A DNA stretch of 64,000 nt from Oscheius sp. JU75 (taxonomy: Eukaryota > Nematoda > Chromadorea > Rhabditida > Rhabditidae), in contig JASJZC010000001.1 in NCBI GenBank assembly GCA_037178855.1, positions 5,332,001 through 5,396,000 on the forward strand. The letters run 5' to 3'. How positions within the stretch are numbered: the stretch's first letter is position 1; each line of letters starts with the position of its first letter. The translations under genes were made by a program, and so were the position numbers. The notes beneath the pieces were generated by a model. It was given only the letters and a program-made list of their open reading frames with translations, was not told where the DNA came from and ran no database searches. This document shows, one piece after another, positions 50,576-61,616 of the stretch.

Positions 50576-52147
50576 ATGTACAGTCCGGAAGACGCCATCC
50601 ATTCTTCTAGTGAGTTCACTAATTTATACATAGACTATCTTTAACTACAGTAATCTCCTCGCCGTACACTCGCCCGGAAATGAACGAATCGAAGAAGAAG
50701 AAAGATTCGGAAGGAAAGAAGCAGCGTCGGAATAGGACGACATTCACGACTTACCAACTACACGAGCTGGAACAGGCTTTCGAGAAGTGTCACTATCCGG
50801 ATGTCTATGCGAGGGAAGCTCTGGCTGTCAAGGTACAACTGCCAGAAGTGAGAGTACAGGTGAGCCGAGAGGGCCGAATGGCCGAGTGAATAATGCGAAA
50901 TCGAGTTAGATAGTTATACAATCAGATTGTTATACGATTAGCACGGGTCCGCAACAGAATGAAGCTGTGGAGAATTTAAGGACTGTTGCCAACTCTCGAA
51001 GCAATGCTTCAGCTAGGCACACCAAGTTTCCAAAAGGGTAAAGCTTTAGGCATTCATTTACCTTTTGAAATCTTCAAAAATAAATGTGAACAAAGTAGTT
51101 TTCCTAAAGTTTTCGGTTTGCAATGGAAAAAGCCGAGTTTTCCAAATGTTACGACCAGTCATTAGCATCGGAACCCGTGTATACGATATTACAGTAGGTG
51201 TGGTCAACGTCTTTACAGCCAGAGAACTCAATTTTTAATCGAGTTCTTCGAATTGATTGAGAAAACATCCCCAGCTGATTACCGTCTCCCGGAGAGCGCT
51301 TTGTTTCTCTCCCTAATCCTACAGTAATCCGAGCAAGTCATGGTCGCCTGTCTCAATAGAGATTAGGGCCTAATGAAGGTCAAATTCCTCTGTGAGGCAC
51401 TTTCCATTACGTTGAAGTTTTTCTATCTAACTGGCAGGTTTCTAGAATAGTGTCAGGCTTTCAAACGAGTGGCCGGATGTGGGAGCAGACGGGGGTCAGC
51501 ATGAGGTTAATGAGGAGGTGCGCCGAAATCTGAGATGTCAGGCTGCGCAACTGCCTAATCGCGACAATTGGCTCCGGTCCAATTGCTGTCAGAAGTCGTT
51601 AGCTTGTAGGTATGGTATCAGAACAGACGAGCCAAGCATCGGAGACAGGAGAAGATTGAAGGCAGTGCCATTGCCGATCTGAGGCCATCCCCGTCGCAGA
51701 TCCCTTCCTGGTCCTGGATGGCACAGAACAATCAGCCACAAGTGGCTCCGACTGACGAGCCCTTCTTCCCGTCTTTCGAACAGAACAAGACTCTCTTCGA
51801 TATGCGACAGCAGTCCCTCTTCTCCTACTTCCCATCTAATCCCTACAGCAACTTCTCATCTCTCAATCCTTCGATCACTAACGGTATAACTCATACGAAT
51901 TTTTTGCATTAGATAATTTCATTTACGCGATGTTGTGTACGAAATTACCATTAACTTTTTAAAAAATTGTGTACGCAATATGGTGTTAATGAGAGTGAAG
52001 AATTTGCACGAGCTTCGGGAAATGACCGGATATTCAGGTTTGAATCCCTTGGGATTGACTCAGTACAATGGAGGCTTCGCTATGGCTCCGTATGGAGAGG
52101 ATTCGGTCAACGATCCGCAGATGAAGATGGAGCGTTTTGAGCATTAA
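50576..52147 (+). CDS. Rax/retinal homeobox (ceh-8-like) transcription factor
   Basis: A paired-like homeodomain protein. Exon 1 starts [11 protein letters not shown]; exon 2 carries most of the homeodomain: [20 protein letters not shown], then [25 protein letters not shown], matching Rax almost residue for residue. Exon 3 continues [15 protein letters not shown] and a Ser/Pro/Phe-rich tail; exon 4 ends MKMERFEH. The intron inside helix 3 (before Val-Trp) is at the usual paired-like position and is about 740 bp, long for this window. Residue 49 is Tyr instead of Phe and residue 56 is His instead of Trp. Position 50 is Gln. No octapeptide or OAR motif is visible. Polyadenylation signal at 52170. 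Confidence 0.9.
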
Positions 52148-52169
52148 CTTTTGGGCGATTCTTCTTACC

Positions 52170-52175
52170 AATAAA
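52170..52175 (+). terminator. polyadenylation signal of the Rax gene
   Basis: AATAAA 23 bases after the stop codon. Confidence 0.6.
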
Positions 52176-52328
52176 GCTTTTCTGACAAAGATACAGTAAA
52201 CCCCTCGAAGCTGATGACACCCTACAAATTAGTTTTGGCATTCTCGGGCTGATTAGAACAGCCGAACTTACACAAGGATTCATTGTAAATATCGTACGGT
52301 GGAAAATTGAGATGCTTGAAAAGAGACT

Positions 52329-54527
52329 TTACATGAAGAACTCGTCGAGAATGTCCTGATCGACGTCGGCGTTCAGCCCAATCGCGTGCTGAATTACTTG
52401 AGGAGAGATCACTTGGGCCGGCTGGGTATGACTTCCAATCTGAAACTTGTTCCTTCAGACCTCCCAGTGAATATCTCTCACGTGTCCGACCAGCTGCTGT
52501 CGTACATTCGAAGCGAGCTGCGTTTCGATGGCTGTCGGCGGAGCAGCCTTGGTCAGAGTGATCGGCGGCTTCGAGGACAACCGCTGATTCTGCATCCGGG
52601 CCAGATCGCCAATCGCCCTGCCAGTATTATTCAGTTCTGTCTGAAAATCAGATACTTCTGCGGTATTTGGTACAAAAAGCTACCTGAAGATCGGTCTGTT
52701 TCGGGGTACTGACAGCTCGTCTTACGTCCCGAATGTAGGAGACGTCAAAGCCGAGATTTCCGAGACTTTCCACCTCGTTTATGAGATCCTCTACCGACTC
52801 TTCCTTCTGAAAGTCTTTCGTCTAGAATCAAATAGCAGTAACAGACCTCATTTTTGCTGTCAAAGACCTTCATGACGCGCTCGTGCTCGCCGTCGGTCAG
52901 AGTACATAGCAGATCGTCAACGGCTTTGATGAAAGAGTCGGAACAGTCCGCGACCATATTTTTCATGCTGAAGACTTCGGAAGCGGTTGATCTGTCACCG
53001 TATGTTCTGAACCGGGAATGATCACAACAAAGGGCTGGAGGTACCTGAGGAGAAGATCCGTGTCTCGTTTGGTCAGAGTGGCCCAGGTGGAATCGTATTG
53101 CGGGGCAAAGGAGCTGAAGGGACCGTAGGTTAAATAGTTGACCATGTTCACATTGGCCAGACTGAATACACTCATTCTGGAAGTAGAATCTAGTTGTCGA
53201 TTCAAGAAAACGGGCTAACCTCTGCTCTCCGAGCGATAAAAGTCCAGGATTTCCTTCTTCTAGCGGACCGACAGTGTCCAACAAACGGATATTCTTCTTC
53301 TCTGTCTCACCCAGAACGTTGAGCACGGTAGCACCGTCCTATAAACTACTCTGTGACCTTTGCTTGTAAAAATATCTTACCTTGTTATCCATAAAGGCTA
53401 TTTTGGCCGGTTTTCTTGTGGAGAGACGGTCTCGGACGGTAGGATCGGCAGCCTGTAGACAGTCATCTGACGTCATCGTGTCTACCACTGCCAGACGCCG
53501 TTTGTTCTCCACTTTCGGGTTCATTGACAGGCTAGGAGCGAGGCCGGCCTTGTCGAGTGGGACTTGGTTGGCGAAGGGCAGCGAATGGAAGATGTAACGA
53601 AGATACTGCTCCGAGAAGTAATAGCGCGTGATTTGGGCGAGTCGACTGGCTGCCAAGTGGTACACCTATATATATGTCATCGAAAATTGCGTGGAACCAC
53701 CCACGGTGTTGGGATTGTTATAAGTTAGAGCATTCGAAACAATTAGCTCCGCATCCGCCTTCACATGATGAATTGTCTCGTAGGCGTCGTCTTCTATCTT
53801 CTGTCGCATCTGCGAGAAATCCATCGGGTTCGTGATGATCGTGTGGTAGTCTGGAGCCATTGACGGAGTTACTGGGAAGGCGAAAAACTCTTCCGGATCC
53901 TTGGCCTGTATCTTTCGCAGAAGATGATCGCACATCAGCTGTAGAGGGGTGTATCTGAACAGAAGTATATTAGGTACCAAGATTGGCATACTTGGACACA
54001 CTCGGGACTTTAGGAACAGGCTCGGGCGAAGGAGATGGCTCCTTCTTTTCCTGGTCCGAGTCGACGGGGGCCGCTTCTTTGGATGACTTTTTCTTTTCAC
54101 CTGGAGTCTTCTTTTTGTGTGACTCGCCCGGCTTTGAAGACTTCTTTTTCTGAACAGACATGGTTTCGACTATGAGAAAAATAACCTTTTTCTTCGGTTT
54201 GGAAAGCTCAACGTCGTCATCAGAATCCACTTCGTTTTCTTCACTGTCGTCCTGAATCATATGACCTATTTGGCTTGAAAATAAGAACAAACCTCATGCG
54301 GTGGCTGATTATCGTCGTCGGAATCGTCTTCACGCTTCCGTTTCGTCGTTGAACGAGAAGAAACTCGAGCCGACGGTGTTCCTAAAGGCTCTGATTAGAG
54401 AGGAAGTGTTACAAAACCAACTTCCTCCTCCTTTGGGTGTAGCTACAGATGAGCGTCTGCCGCTGGCCGTCGGAGGAGCACCGACCATTGAACGGCGTTC
54501 CGCATACACCTCCTCTTCGTCGCTCAT
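52329..54527 (-). CDS. BRD7/BRD9-type bromodomain protein
   Basis: A chromatin reader of SWI/SNF complexes (C. elegans swsn-9). Order: acidic, Lys-rich N-terminus (MSDEEEVYAERRSMVG, KKKSSKPGESHKKKTPGEKK), one bromodomain (PLQLMCDHLLRKIQAKDPEE, FFAFPVTPSMAPDYHTIITN, PMDFSQMRQKI, then ALTYNNPNTV with the acetyl-lysine-binding Asn), and the conserved C-terminal DUF3512 region (YGPFSSFAPQYDSTWATLTK), ending ADVDQDILDEFFM. FFAFPVT and the DUF3512 words are specific to BRD7/9. Start chosen at the ATG directly behind TTCCAG. An upstream exon (54751-54823, starting MLILKIPKALLRH and ending before GTAAGC) would also join in frame, so the N-terminus is not settled. Confidence 0.9.
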
Positions 54528-55126
54528 CTGGAAGCAGAAAATTAAAAAATGGTTGTGTCTGTGACAGAAATCGATAGTAAACAGTTAGAAAAAGCAAAAG
54601 AAGATGCAAATACTCGGAAATAGCTTTTTGTAATTACGTCGTTCACCCAACACCAAGGGTAGCATCTACGCGTGGAGCGCGCTTACTGATAAAGGTTTTA
54701 GAATAGCTGGTAATAGGGAAAACTGAATTGGAAAAAGGCAAAGCTTACCTTGAAAGTCTTTTGACGGCTCCTCTTCGGGTATCTATGCCGCAGAAGCGCC
54801 TTCGGTATTTTCAAGATAAGCATCCTCGTCTTCTACGCTGAAAAAGGTGTAGTGATAGAACATAGAAAAATAGCACATAGGAAAGGAAAAAGTAGATGTT
54901 TGAAACACAATAAAATGCATTAAATTTTTAAACTCGCGCCGGTTCTAAATTCAAAATACTGTTTTTCTGCCAGATCGACGTTGGAATAAGATGTTGCACT
55001 GTTTTACACTTTTATTCTCTCTGTTTGCTGTTCCAACTCCTAGTCAGTGTAAATGAATAATAGCTGTCATAATATCAACTGGCCTGTATTCTCTGTTATA
55101 CACACGGTCAATTTGTAATTTCTAGG
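54528..55126. other. intergenic region between divergent BRD7/9 and ribophorin-like genes
   Basis: It holds the optional upstream BRD7/9 exon at 54751-54823 and otherwise nothing recognisable. A ribophorin N-terminal domain was looked for here and not found. Confidence 0.5.
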
Positions 55127-56095
55127 ATGAAGACGATTTCGCTTCTCCTAGCGATTACAGCGCTATGTTTGGGCAGTTCGACACCTCCGAAAATTGTAGC
55201 CAGCAAAGTAGAGCGTGAGATCATCGTCTCTCACTGGGGTGAAATGGTTCATATCAAGGATTATGTCGAGTTGGAGAACAGGAGTCCTTCTCCCAAGAAG
55301 GAATTTTTTCGTGGAGATTACCCAGTTCGCCCGAAGCTGAGGACTGCGGACGTGGATTACTTTCATTTTTTCATGGTTAGGCATAGCTATTACTTCGTTC
55401 AAATCGGTTTCAGTCGCTTATTGAAGCCCCGGCCGTGTTTTTCGACTACAGAGACGAAATTGGAATGATTTATTCGCACGAGGAGCCTGTCACCCGTTTG
55501 AATGTCACAGTCATTGGGCTTTCGCCGAGGTTCAAGCCTTGTACTGTCATTTATGTTCCACCAATTCAGGTATCCTCTTCTCGGTGGATGGCGTACTTCC
55601 TACACTCTATCGTATAAAATTCCTCTGCATCATGTTCTTCACAAGAAGGAACCTAATTACGTCTTCAAAATGAACGTCGTGGAACGCATCTACAAGGGCA
55701 TGATCGTCGAAAAATTGACCACGAGAATTGTTTTGCCCGAACATGTCACGTAAGATTCCACTGTGATCTTTACTCACCAATCCGTCCCAGTAATGTCTCT
55801 GTCACTGTTCCGTATAACATGACTCGGCGTTCTGACCAGCTGGAGTCATCTTACCTTGACACCTATGGACGCCATGTTATCACCCTCGAGAAGAAAAATG
55901 TCACAGCAGATCATATTAGGCCTTTTACCGTAAGTTGATGTCTTCCTGCTTTTAAAAAAGAAAGTATTCCAGATCTCCTACGTTTATCAGTCCTACCACG
56001 TCATCCGCGAACCAATCATGGCCTTCAGCTTCTACCTCGTCTCGTTCGTTCTGGCCATCATCTACTCACGTTTCGACTTCTCCATAGAAAAGTGA
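55127..56095 (+). CDS. short ribophorin I-like protein lacking the N-terminal domain
   Basis: Ribophorin I (OST1) is a subunit of the ER oligosaccharyltransferase. This gene has its own signal peptide (MKTISLLLAITALCLGSS) and begins at the middle of ribophorin I (IIVSHWGEMVHIKDYVELEN, matching human EVSHWGNI...). It continues through YRDEIGMIYSHEE, FRYPLLGGWRTSYTLSYKIP, MNVVERIYKGMIVEKLTTRI and SSYLDTYGRHVITLEKKN, then a membrane helix (AFSFYLVSFVLAIIYSRFDF) and stops at SIEK. The roughly 250-residue N-terminal domain is absent, as is the metazoan C-terminal coiled coil. The ATG lies one base after an acceptor (ATTTCTAG). It is either a short paralogue or a reduced orthologue. Confidence 0.85.
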
Positions 56096-57439
56096 TCTCT
56101 GTGTATGTTGTTTTGTTGATTACCAAAATCATAGTTTTTGTTTATTGATTTCATTTTAGTGTAAACGTGTATTTTTCAGTTTGCCACCTGTCCATCCAAC
56201 TGTGTCGAGATAACTGGCGCGAAGATGGGAGCTGCTTTCGGCAGGGTCCCGCTCATTCTAATTGTTGGCTAATCGCGATATCTCCCACCCATTATGGCAT
56301 TCATTCTGGTTAATCCTCATGTCTCCAATCAGAAAAACATTGTCTAGCTGTTGGAGTACAAGTTATCTCGTAGGATAAACCCTTCCGGTGGATCACAGTC
56401 TCCGACAGGTCACCCGCTGTTAGACTGTATCCCAGGTAAAGGTGTGAAGAGGCTATGACAACTGTTCCTGAGCCTTTGGCGGTCAGGAATACCCGCTTCT
56501 AAAAGAACAGTCTGGTCAAGCAGAAGCGCCAAGCGCTATAGTCAAATTGGAAGCGTTGTCGACGTCGCTTCAAGGCGATAATTACAGCTATTTTGGCAAC
56601 TTTTCAACTCCCATTTTATTTTCTGCCTTTCTCTTTTTATCTACTTATTGCCAACTAATTGGCTATTCTGGCTGTGACTAAACTCTCATACCCCGAGGTC
56701 ATACTTGACCTACCCCTGGAAAAGAAGAGCCGCCTTTTCGCTATCACCGCCAGACTGACCGATTGAGGATTGAAGTATACCCCTAGGAGAAAGAGTTTCT
56801 TTTGCGCCTTGGCAGTGCCGTTCCTTATACCTCTTGTTTTTCTGTTTATACCTTCGGAGCATAACGAAAGTCTTGTACTATCCCCAAAAGTATCATTCTT
56901 TTGTATCGCTTCACTTTCTTACTATTGTCGCCAACAAGTTTGGTCTCTTCTCTTTCGAATTGAGTGAACAGGGTCTAACTTTTTAAGAAATACAGCTCTC
57001 ATTGGGTCTTTTGAGGATGAGACAATCCACGGTCATGACTCTCCATCTCATAGCCGTTCCTTTATTCCTTCGACTCAAGTCGGTCATACTGTAACTGCAG
57101 CCTGAAAAGGTCTTCCTAACCCTGTTTTCACTTACTCTTACTGAGCTACAAACCCCTTTTAATGCTCGTATGTCAAAACAACCACCTGCCAGCTTCTTGC
57201 CCCCAGGTACCCTCCTGTCGGCACAGTTCCTTTTCAAGTTGGCGGCTCCCTTTGATCTCTTGAATTTGCAATTCTAATGCGTCCCGGATTAGATAATCTC
57301 ACAGCTCATTGCCACCATATCCTAGTCTTTGCTACTTTCTTGTACTGACTCTCCATTTCTTACAGGAATTTTCCAGGAGGCGGAGCATTCCTCGACAGTA
57401 AGTGCAATCCCGCCCTCACACCCTCTCACACTTGACCGG
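56096..57439. other. intergenic region upstream of the DSL ligand
   Basis: No gene, RNA or repeat supported in 1.3 kb; probably promoter and enhancer sequence for the ligand gene. Confidence 0.5.
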
Positions 57440-58675
57440 ATGTCGCGTCTAGCGCTCTTTTTCCTGCTCCTAATCAGCTCGGTTGTCACTGTGAGTTGTC
57501 ACACATTGATCTATGACCAGTTACTCTTTAGAGAACCAGCTATGAGTCGCCGAGGTACTGGCTTCATCTACAGTTCACCTCTGGGGACATGAGACTGGCA
57601 GACGAGCGAGAGTTCAGGACACGAGACGACCGAGAAATGACTCAGGATTTTGGATTCGATGAAATTCCCGTAAGTTTATGACTCTCTCCGAACAATCTGT
57701 ACCCTTACAGAAAATGTACCAACTGAATGTTAGTGACGAAGTAGATCACGCGGTCCGAACGCTCTTTCCGAGTTGGGAGAAGAAGAGCATCCGCTTCGAC
57801 ATTGGTGGCAAAGAGTACGGACTGACCTACAATGTTCAGTGTCGATTGTGAGTCATTTTTTCAAGACACAATGTAATTTATTCTTGCAGCGGATCCTACG
57901 GAAAGGATTGTTCGAAGACGTGCATAGAGGACAAGAGTCGACACTATTCTTGCTCAACGGACGGAGACAAAATGTGTCATGCTGGTTGGACTGGGGAGAA
58001 TTGCGATCAGGGTAAGTCGACAAGCTTTACGAAGTGGTTTCCGCTTGTTCTCTACAGAAAAGAGATACTGTTTTGAATAAGGAGAAGTGCAAACTGACTG
58101 ACAGATAGGTTGAAACGAGTTTTAAAACTACCGTAACCCATTTGGGTTCAGTGAAGCAGTCCTTTAACCCAAAGTTGGTTGTTTGTGAGTATTTAGTGGC
58201 TTAGTGATAAACTGAAGCAGTGGGTTCCGGCAGAAAACAAAATGGGTTACGGTAGCTACCTTTCTTTTTGAATTAACTACATGTAGAGTGTGCCAGAGTA
58301 TGTAGCTGACAGCCTAGTTCCAGAAGTCACTGCCTGTACATCGAACCCCTGCCAAAACGGAGGAGTCTGTCAGCTGACCACTCCCGCCCAGTTCACCTGC
58401 TTCTGTGGATCCGGCTATGAAGGATTCCTCTGCCAGACCAAGAAAACCAGGACCGACTCCTACACTGTCATCTCAGGTAAGAGCTCATTCTAACGCATAT
58501 AACCACGTCAATTACAGTAATCCTTCTGGCGATCTGTCTGTCAATATCTTCCGTTCTCATTGTCATCGCTTTCTTCTGCAGGAGAGCGAAACAGCCAGCA
58601 GAGTTCAAAAAGCCGGTCTTCATTTTGGAGGAGAGTCAGGTGAAAAGGATAGAAAAAGTCGAGCTGATTGTATAG
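57440..58675 (+). CDS. compact DSL-family Notch ligand
   Basis: A membrane ligand for LIN-12/Notch receptors, of the small nematode type (lag-2, apx-1, dsl genes). Signal peptide MSRLALFFLLLISSVVTVS; a short N-terminal module (SYESPRYWLHLQFTSGD); the DSL domain with its cysteine pattern (YNVQCRFGSYGKDCSKTC, HYSCSTDGDKMCHAGWTGEN); one EGF repeat (CTSNPCQNGGVCQLTTPAQF, CFCGSGYEGFLC); a membrane helix (VILLAICLSISSVLIVIAFF); and a 25-30-residue tail ending VELIV. Only one EGF repeat is seen, fewer than in vertebrate Delta. The intron between DSL and EGF holds a small inverted-repeat element. The exact acceptor of the EGF exon (near 58290) was chosen to keep frame. Confidence 0.87.
58128..58255. 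mobile_element. small inverted-repeat element (MITE) in the DSL gene intron
   Basis: CTACCGTAACCCATTT (58128-58143) is repeated as an exact reverse complement at 58240-58255. If TA is the target duplication, the element runs 58131-58252, like Tc1/mariner MITEs. A related end sequence lies at 28509-28530. Confidence 0.7.
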
Positions 58676-58787
58676 ACAAATGTTTACCATGTTTGTGTTT
58701 AGATACCGGTGCTTTTTTTCGCTACTGTATTTATATAGCTTTATTTTAAATGGATAATCTTTCCTTCAAAACCGTGCTATTAACAGA

Positions 58788-58793
58788 TTTATT
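58788..58793 (-). terminator. polyadenylation signal of flp-33
   Basis: AATAAA on the minus strand, 27 bases beyond the stop codon. Confidence 0.6.
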
Positions 58794-58820
58794 GTTCCAC
58801 TTTGTTATCACTCATCTGCT

Positions 58821-59128
58821 TCAACCGAATCTGAAAGTAGTTGGATTTTAGATAAGAGAGTGACATACCTAGGTTTTTGGATTCCATCCAGAGACCGCAT
58901 GAAAGAGCTCATGTCATCGAAGTCGGCAGCTGGAGCACGGCGTTCTTTTGGCATCAGTCTTCTGAAAACAATGCTATTGTTTGAAAAAGAAGGAACAGAC
59001 TTAACATAGTCCGGCTCAGGGAAGCCTCTTCTGACGGGCAGCTGGAAGTAGCGGAAGTCGTCGAAAGGAGCAGCAAAAGAGGCACAAACAAGGGCGAAGA
59101 GGAGACCCAATGTGACAAGGATTTGCAT
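58821..59128 (-). CDS. flp-33: FMRFamide-like neuropeptide precursor, flp-33 type
   Basis: A secreted precursor processed to an amidated neuropeptide. Signal peptide MQILVTLGLLFALVCASFA; spacer containing PVRR; then the dibasic site KERR directly before a 24-residue peptide that starts APAADFDDMSSF and ends DGIQKPRF followed by Gly (the amide donor) and stop. The last codons appear only after removing a 38-base intron (58831-58868). As I recall, C. elegans FLP-33 is a single peptide starting APLEGFEDMSGF and ending DGIQKPRF-amide, so this is a close match. A further 39-base intron (AA|GTCTGT to TTTTCAG, near 58967-59005) is possible and would change only the spacer. Confidence 0.9.
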
Positions 59129-60131
59129 CTGGAAGAACTTAGGTCAGGAGGGAAAGAGAGGATGAAGAATGAGGGCGAGATAGGCGGGCTATATGTGGGG
59201 ACTTGGCTTGCAATTAGTCTGTCAGCTACTGTAGACAATTGTTTCCGAGAGAGTCGAGTAGATGACAGATGGAAGGAAGATCGTAGGAGTGTGACGAAAA
59301 TGACTACAACTTGACGTGGAGAGGTGCGTTCCGAGACTTCTCCCTCCAGGCGTGGTGAATGTAATTTGGCAGGACAATGACGCTCGATTCAATGATTGAG
59401 TCAGGAAGAGAGACATCACTCTTTCAGAAGGAGGGGCTACTTCTGGAAGACAACTGGACATTCCAATAAATTAACTGGGAACCATTCAATAACACAGGGC
59501 GTTGATGCCCACAGACGGCAGCTTTCTGTCTCACTGGATATCCACGAGCTGTTAGTAACGAGTTCCATCTTCGGGGACAATGCATAGTTAGAAACTTCTC
59601 TCTAGCGATTTGCAACGACGTTTCAATATTTATAGATAGTTTCCGACTGTATACCAGCAGTTGAAAGGTGGTTCGAGCCATGAGAGAAATCTCTCAATCA
59701 CAACTGAATCGAGAGATTTCAAGCTAAATTCAATTATTCAACTCATCTTTTTTCTCTTGTTTTTCTAACACAAATCGCTCGTCCCTCATTTTTTTTTATT
59801 CAAAAAATCACTGTGGGTCCTGAAACGGTTGTCCTGACATTCAAGTTCTAACTACGGTATGGCCGCCCGGCACGTTTTCTCCTCATTTGAAAGTTGGCTT
59901 TTTTATTTTTCCTTCTTATTCTCCATGTTTCGCGTAAAAAACATACCGAAATCGATACAAAAGCACGTGCTTCACTTCCATACGCGCATCAGATATCCAT
60001 AGGTGATTCTAGGAACTTTTAGGCTGTTATATCAGCAATTTCGAAACTTTCCGCAACATTATGTCACATAAACCATGTTCTTCTCTTACTTTACTTCTGT
60101 TCTCCCATTATCTATGCCCTTTTTCCAGAAA
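59129..60131. other. intergenic region between flp-33 and SSB
   Basis: Noncoding. One small hairpin is visible: GAAATCTCTC (59686-59695) and its reverse complement (59711-59720). Confidence 0.5.
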
Positions 60132-61506
60132 ATGACGGCAAACGGAACGGATTCCGTCGAGTCTGCTATCCTCAAGCAGCTCGAATACTACTTTGGTAAT
60201 ATTAACCTGCCCCGCGACAAGTTCCTGCAAGAGAAGATGAAAGAGGACTCTGGATGTAAGTACATCTTTCTTTTTTGAACAAAATGCTCGTATTTCCAGG
60301 GATTTCGATCGAAACGCTCCTCACCTTTAACAGACTCGCCAATCTGAGCAAGGACACAGACGTGATCTCCAAGGCTGTTAAGGTAAATTCATTCTGGCTA
60401 TTCTTCAAAAACTTACTTTTTTCAGGATGCCGACTCCGAAATCATCTCGCTCTCCGAGGATGGGACCAAAATCCGTCGTAACGTCGGAAATCCTCTTCCA
60501 GAAAATTCGCTCGAGTATTGGCAGAAGTTGAAGCATCAGACCGTTTACATGGTTTGTTTGATGCTATTTGGAAACATGAACGATTTTTTCAGAAAGGCTT
60601 CCCAACTGACACCACACTGGACAGCATCATGGACTACGCGAAGCAGTTCGGAAATGTTGAGAACGTTCTGATGAGAAGAATGAAGGGAGATCGTGTCTTC
60701 AAGGGATCTGTTTTCGCCACCTACAAAACTCGCGAGGAGGCCGAAAGTGCTCAGAAGAGCACGGAGAAGTTCGGCGACGTGGAACTGCTGAAGATGATGC
60801 AGGATGACTACTGGGTAGCCAAGAACAAGGAAACCAAGGTATGTTCGAAATCGATTGTGGCTTCATTGCCGAACTTAAAGGATAAGCGTGCCGCCGAGAA
60901 GGCTGCCAAATCGGCGAAGAAGGCAGAGGAGATTGTCGAGAAGAACCAGGCCAAGAATCAAGTCACCTTTGTCAAAGGTCTGATTCTGGCCGTCGACGGC
61001 ATTCCCGAGGAGACAACCATGAACGAGGTTAAAGATTTCTTTAAACAATTTGGAGAGGCTTCCTACGTCGTCCACGAGGCCAACACCACAAATGCCGAAA
61101 TCAGGTAGACCAGTCTTCTTCCAATGTCACAAGAGAACCATTTCCAGATTCTCCGGAACAGAAAACGCCGCAAAAGCTGCTTGGGATAAGGCTGTCGAGG
61201 CCGGCACCGATGGAAAAGTCTTGTACAAGGAGAAGGAGCTGACTGGTCGCGTGCTGGAAGGCGAGGAAGAGGAGGCCTACTGGAACGCCTTCAATCAGCA
61301 GCGCAACCAGAGAAATTCCGGAGGTGGACGTGGCGGCCGCGGACGGTATTCGTTCATTCTTTCTTTTCATATGTTGTCATTTTAGGGGACGCGGTCGTGG
61401 AGGCAGAGGAGGACGTGGTGGCCGTGACCAGAAGTGGAACAAGCGCTCCAACGATGATAATTCCGAAGCTCCTCAGGCCAAGAAGACTGTCTTTGCCGAC
61501 GAATAA
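60132..61506 (+). CDS. SSB: La ribonucleoprotein (lupus La / SSB)
   Basis: Binds the UUU-OH 3' ends of RNA polymerase III transcripts and protects them in the nucleus. The La motif comes first (LKQLEYYFGNINLPRDKFLQ, WISIETLLTFNRLANLSKDT, ISLSEDGTKIRRN), then RRM1 (KGFPTDTTLDSIMDYAKQFG, GSVFATYKTREEAESAQKS), a Lys/Ala-rich linker, RRM2 (GLILAVDGIPEETTMNEVKD, FFKQFGEASYVVHEANT), and a Gly/Arg-rich tail (GRGRGGRGGRGG) with a basic end closing at VFADE. The start lies three bases behind TTTTCCAG. It ends 110 bp from the convergent TOPBP1 stop. Confidence 0.95.
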
Positions 61507-61616
61507 TCTCATCAAACATGTTTGTTATTATTGTTACGTTATTATTGTTGTGTCGGTTTGTCCAGTAAAAGTTTGAAGACTGGTGTAAAGTTTATAAAGA
61601 TCAAAATAGCACAGAA

